The position numbers and the translations under genes are program-made. Below the pieces are notes generated by a model that was given only the letters and a program-made list of their open reading frames with translations, was not told where the DNA came from and did not search any database. A stretch of 8,336 bases of DNA, from NCBI GenBank assembly GCA_036514535.1, contig DATBWZ010000061.1:1-8336 (forward strand). Direction: 5' to 3'. This DNA comes from DATBWZ01 sp036514535. Its GTDB lineage: Bacteria > JAMCPX01 > DATBWZ01. Positions 5,820 to 8,336 of this stretch are shown piece after piece. Numbering within the stretch: position 1 is the first letter of the stretch; every line of letters starts with the position of its first letter.

Positions 5820-7227
5820 TTTTATTCAACCTATCCAGATACCTGCCGCGAAGGAACAAAGCATTCATTGCTTCTACAGCCCTTTCAGGGACCTCGGTAA
5901 CCGGAATGCCGTTCTTGTCTAAAATTCTGTCCTCCTCCTGAGCTACAATGCCCACAAGGGACACGGTAACAGGTTTTTTTATGCTTTTTGACAGAATTAT
6001 CATATCGTCAACTATCTCCCTGATTTGTGTCAGAGCCTGCCTGCTGCAGATAATAATTATTCCGCCCACCTCGGGAGCAGAAGCGACAATATTAAGAACC
6101 CTTCTGTATCTCTGAGGAGTTGCATCACCTATAATATCAATTGGGTTCTGCCTTGACCAGGTAGGGGGACATACCGAAGTTATCAGTTTTATGGTTTGTT
6201 CTGTAAGTGTTGCCAGCGGCAATCCGTGTTTATACGCATCGTCCGCAGCAATAACACCAGGCCCGCCTGCGTTAGTAACTATTGCAATACCATGGCCATC
6301 CTTTACAGGCGGCTGATAAGCAAGTGCCCGCGATGCATCAAAAAGTTCGTACATTGTCCTTGCCCGCAGCGCACCAGACTGTCTTATTGCCGCATCATAA
6401 GCCACATCAGCGCCTGCAAGAGAACCGGTATGCGATGCAATTGCCTTTGCACCTGCGGATGTTATTCCAGCTTTTAGTACTACTATTGGCTTCTTTTTAG
6501 CCGCGCTTTTCATGGAGTTGAAGAATCTCCTGCCATCCCTTACAGATTCAAGGTATAAAGATATACATTTTGTTCCGCTGTCTTCAGCAAAATATTCCAG
6601 TAGATCTGAATCATCAATATCGCTTTTATTGCCGATACTTACAAAATAGGACATACCAAAATATTCTTCCAAGGCATACTCAATTACTGCAGTCCCTAAT
6701 GCTCCGCTTTGTGAAATGAACGCAATTGGTCCAGCCGGAGGCTTAACCCTCGCAAAGGTAAGGTTTAAATTTTCTGACGAACTGATAATCCCAAGGCAAT
6801 TTGGACCGATAATTCTTATCCCGTATTGCTTAGCAATACTGAGTAGTTCTGTTTGAAATGAAGAGCCAGCCTTTCCGCTTTCAGCAAACCCGGCAGAAAT
6901 AATTACAACAGAACCTATACCCTTCTGTCCGCATTCTTCAGTAACTTTCAGTACATCTTTTGCAGGCACAACAATGACAGCGACATCAATCCTATCTGAA
7001 ATTTCTTTAACAGATTTATAGGTTTTTAATCCAAGGATCTCTTTCTCCCTCAGATTTACCGGAAAAACTTTCCCCTTAAAACCTTCTTTTTTATCAGAAG
7101 TTGAAGTTCCTCCAAAAAGAATATTCTTAAGAACTACATGTCCTACCTTCTGAAGATTTGATGACGCACCAATTACGGCAATGCTCTGCGGATAAAAAAA
7201 ATTATCTAATATAGAAAGACCGGACAT
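5809..7227 (-). CDS. ADP-forming acyl-CoA synthetase, alpha subunit
   Basis: This 472-residue protein is the CoA-binding/ligase subunit matching the beta subunit that follows. The N-terminal CoA-binding Rossmann domain begins SIAVIGASS (15-23). IIGPNCLGI (139-147) closes that domain. The first succinyl-CoA-ligase-like domain carries FISQSGALGTA (170-180) and the conserved Glu227 in LYLESVRDGR. The phosphorylated histidine is His266 in AIASHTGSLAGAD. A third domain runs to the C-terminus. Length matches separate archaeal alpha subunits (about 460); in many bacteria alpha and beta are fused into one chain of about 700 residues. The acid used (succinate, acetate, branched or aromatic) is not readable from sequence; KOR genes upstream favour succinyl-CoA or another 2-oxoacid product. 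The ATG at 7227 lacks a Shine-Dalgarno, and a TGATATAAT element ends nine bases upstream. Confidence 0.94.
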   Translation of the reverse strand: MSGLSILDNFFYPQSIAVIGASSNLQKVGHVVLKNILFGGTSTSDKKEGFKGKVFPVNLREKEILGLKTYKSVKEISDRIDVAVIVVPAKDVLKVTEECGQKGIGSVVIISAGFAESGKAGSSFQTELLSIAKQYGIRIIGPNCLGIISSSENLNLTFARVKPPAGPIAFISQSGALGTAVIEYALEEYFGMSYFVSIGNKSDIDDSDLLEYFAEDSGTKCISLYLESVRDGRRFFNSMKSAAKKKPIVVLKAGITSAGAKAIASHTGSLAGADVAYDAAIRQSGALRARTMYELFDASRALAYQPPVKDGHGIAIVTNAGGPGVIAADDAYKHGLPLATLTEQTIKLITSVCPPTWSRQNPIDIIGDATPQRYRRVLNIVASAPEVGGIIIICSRQALTQIREIVDDMIILSKSIKKPVTVSLVGIVAQEEDRILDKNGIPVTEVPERAVEAMNALFLRGRYLDRLNKSGY

Positions 7228-7236
7228 TAAGTTTTT

Positions 7237-7245
7237 ATTATATCA
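7237..7245 (-). promoter_or_regulatory. Candidate extended -10 promoter of the acyl-CoA synthetase genes
   Basis: The minus strand carries TGATATAAT, a perfect extended -10 motif (TGnTATAAT), without a good -35 at the usual distance. It ends nine bases before ATG 7227, so transcription would begin within about three bases of the start codon. No Shine-Dalgarno lies before this ATG. If used, it gives the synthetase genes a promoter separate from the KOR genes upstream. Confidence 0.4.
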
Positions 7246-7273
7246 TGATTGATAAAAGCAACATAGGTGTTTT

Positions 7274-7285
7274 GTAAATATTTAC
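7274..7285. repeat. 12-bp perfect palindrome GTAAATATTTAC after the gamma-subunit stop
   Basis: GTAAATATTTAC is its own reverse complement and begins at the last base of the TAG stop of the gamma-subunit gene. It lies about 30 bases upstream of the candidate synthetase promoter. It could be a regulator site. Its A/T content makes chance plausible, and it is too A/T-rich and lacks the U tract for a terminator. Confidence 0.3.
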
Positions 7286-7836
7286 TAATTCCGCAATGTA
7301 GAGGTTGCCAGCTCAAATCCCTGCTGAAGAGCAAGTTTATTAAGTTCTTCCGTCCCCTTTGGAACCCTTGAAAGCACACTCTTTTCAATCGCATCCATAG
7401 AAACAATATTGCTTACCCCAACAATAACGCCGAGAGCAACAATATTTGCCACGAAAGCCTTGCCAACCCGCTCTGCCGCTGTTTTTGAAATCGGCACACT
7501 CATAATCTTATAGTTGCCGTCCGGAATTTTCTTTACAAGGTCAGAATCGGCAATAAGTATCCCGCCTTCTTTCAGGTCATTTATATATTTATCACAGGCT
7601 TCCTGTGTCAACACAAGCAGAATATCCATTCTTGTCGCCTTTGGATAATCTATTTCCTCGGCGCTGATAACCACATCGGACTTGCTTGATCCGCCTCTTG
7701 CTTCGGGGCCGTAGGACTGCGTCTGAACAGCATTCTTATTCTCAAATATCGCCGCCGCCTCCGCAAGAATCACGCTGGCAAGTATAAGCCCCTGGCCTCC
7801 GGATCCCGCAAGTCTTAACTCTATTCTATCGCTCAT
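7285..7836 (-). CDS. korC: 2-oxoacid:ferredoxin oxidoreductase, gamma subunit (2-oxoglutarate type likely)
   Basis: This 183-residue protein is the gamma subunit/domain of a pyruvate/2-oxoglutarate:ferredoxin oxidoreductase, which helps bind CoA in the multi-subunit complex. Landmarks are the N-terminal LAGSGGQGLILAS (9-21) with the GSGGQG loop, and QSYGPEARGG (40-49), both typical of KOR/VOR gamma subunits. The usual length for the family is 180-190. AGGAGGA sits on the minus strand at 7847-7841. There are two adjacent ATGs: 7836 is five bases from GGAGG and 7839 only two, so I choose 7836. It begins 12 bases after the stop of the beta-subunit gene, so the two form an operon. The reaction is 2-oxoacid + CoA + oxidised ferredoxin to acyl-CoA + CO2 + reduced ferredoxin. 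2-Oxoglutarate is the most likely substrate from motif style, but 2-ketoisovalerate type is not excluded. Confidence 0.9.
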   Translation of the reverse strand: MSDRIELRLAGSGGQGLILASVILAEAAAIFENKNAVQTQSYGPEARGGSSKSDVVISAEEIDYPKATRMDILLVLTQEACDKYINDLKEGGILIADSDLVKKIPDGNYKIMSVPISKTAAERVGKAFVANIVALGVIVGVSNIVSMDAIEKSVLSRVPKGTEELNKLALQQGFELATSTLRN

Positions 7837-7848
7837 CATTTCCTCCTG

Positions 7849-8336
7849 TTAAGCCCTTGCTTTGATCTGCTGCACCATTGCTGCATATCTTTCTGTATAT
7901 TCCGGCAAGGTTTTTTCTACGAATATCCCCGTTAGTATTTTCCCCTGAATCTGCTCGGGTTTCATCTTCTCTGCCGCTTTTAACGGAAGAGCGGTTTCCT
8001 TCTGCCACAAGAGCATCTCCGTAGGCGTCTTAAATTTATTTTTCCTGCCATAATAAACCGGACAGCCTGTAATAACGTCCACCACTGAGAAACCTTTATG
8101 CTTAACAGCTTTCTCAACCAGTTGTTCTGTTTGCGCTGTATGGTAGGATGTTGTCCTTGCAACAAATGTCGCACCTGCGCCATCCGCTACCCTGCACACA
8201 TCAAATGACGGATCAATATTGCCGTATGGCGCTGTAGTCCCGTATGACCCGCTGGGAGTGGTAGGAGAATGCTGCCCGCCTGTCATAACGTAAATGAAAT
8301 TATTAACAACAATAAGCGTAATATCAATATTTCTCC
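7849..8336 (-). CDS. korB: 2-oxoacid:ferredoxin oxidoreductase, beta subunit (TPP-binding), C-terminal part (5' end beyond window)
   Basis: The frame is open to the right window edge, giving 161 residues of a subunit normally about 250-290 long. An internal ATG at 8286 is not the start: upstream codons in the same frame encode LIVVNNFIYV directly before MTGGQHSPTTP. That pairing is the second half of the TPP-binding motif of these beta subunits, where NN follows GDG by about 25-30 residues; the GDG half lies outside the window. Further marks are TTSYHTAQ, and TGCPVYYGRKNKFKTPTEMLLWQ around the conserved Cys-Pro (visible residues 90-112), then KILTGIF near the C-terminus. The protein binds TPP and catalyses decarboxylation of the 2-oxoacid with electron transfer through Fe-S clusters to ferredoxin. 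The alpha subunit and any ferredoxin-like delta subunit should lie beyond the right edge. Confidence 0.92.
   Translation of the reverse strand, partial: RNIDITLIVVNNFIYVMTGGQHSPTTPSGSYGTTAPYGNIDPSFDVCRVADGAGATFVARTTSYHTAQTEQLVEKAVKHKGFSVVDVITGCPVYYGRKNKFKTPTEMLLWQKETALPLKAAEKMKPEQIQGKILTGIFVEKTLPEYTERYAAMVQQIKARA

Noticed and set aside
5809..5827. Programmed frameshift joining synthetase alpha and beta into one chain
   Set aside because: The beta frame is +1 relative to alpha and the window between the two stops is only a few codons, with no slippery run or stimulatory structure; GTG reinitiation explains the overlap more simply.
7849..8286. Complete 145-residue protein starting at ATG 8286
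   Set aside because: The same frame continues upstream with the conserved VVNNFIY segment, so the ATG is internal and the gene is cut by the window edge.
1..8336. Mobile element, defence island, CRISPR array or tRNA genes
   Set aside because: No transposase, integrase, repeat-spacer pattern, attachment-like direct repeats or cloverleaf was seen on either strand; every gene is metabolic and intact.

Overview
This is a bacterial chromosomal segment of moderate base composition. Seven of its eight protein genes lie on the minus strand and one lies on the plus strand. The content points to an anaerobe with ferredoxin-based and multihaem-cytochrome metabolism: a 2-oxoacid:ferredoxin oxidoreductase, an ADP-forming acyl-CoA synthetase, a thiolase and a hydroxylamine-oxidoreductase-like cytochrome c. 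Such a mix fits Nitrospirota or Desulfobacterota-type bacteria, but the assignment is inference; no rRNA or other marker gene is present.

Layout, in the direction of minus-strand transcription (right to left). (1) 8336-7285: the C-terminal part of the beta subunit and the complete gamma subunit of a KOR-type 2-oxoacid:ferredoxin oxidoreductase, cut by the right window edge. (2) 7227-5118: separate alpha and beta subunits of an ADP-forming acyl-CoA synthetase, overlapping by 11 bases. KOR would make an acyl-CoA (most likely succinyl-CoA) and reduced ferredoxin. The synthetase would then turn the thioester into acid plus ATP, or the pair could run in reverse. (3) 4660-5121, plus strand: a lone DUF2889-family gene. 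It is convergent with the synthetase, and the two stop codons share the bases TTAA. (4) 4491-808: an FAD-dependent desaturase/amine-oxidase-like oxidoreductase, a calcineurin-like metallophosphoesterase and an acetyl-CoA acetyltransferase (thiolase). All run leftwards with gaps of 42 and 90 bases. (5) 724-1: the N-terminal 241 residues of an exported multihaem cytochrome c of the HAO family, with five CXXCH motifs visible, cut by the left window edge. This gene is easy to miss because it has no stop codon inside the window.

Translation signals fall into two classes. The thiolase, FAD oxidoreductase, DUF2889 and gamma-subunit genes have clear Shine-Dalgarno sequences. The cytochrome, metallophosphoesterase and synthetase-alpha genes lack one, and each has a -10-like hexamer ending only 9-12 bases before its start codon, which suggests leaderless or near-leaderless transcripts. 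I see no RNA genes, CRISPR arrays, insertion sequences, broken genes or clear intrinsic terminators. The window looks like ordinary metabolic core rather than a mobile island. I do not see convincing evidence of a wholly new system.
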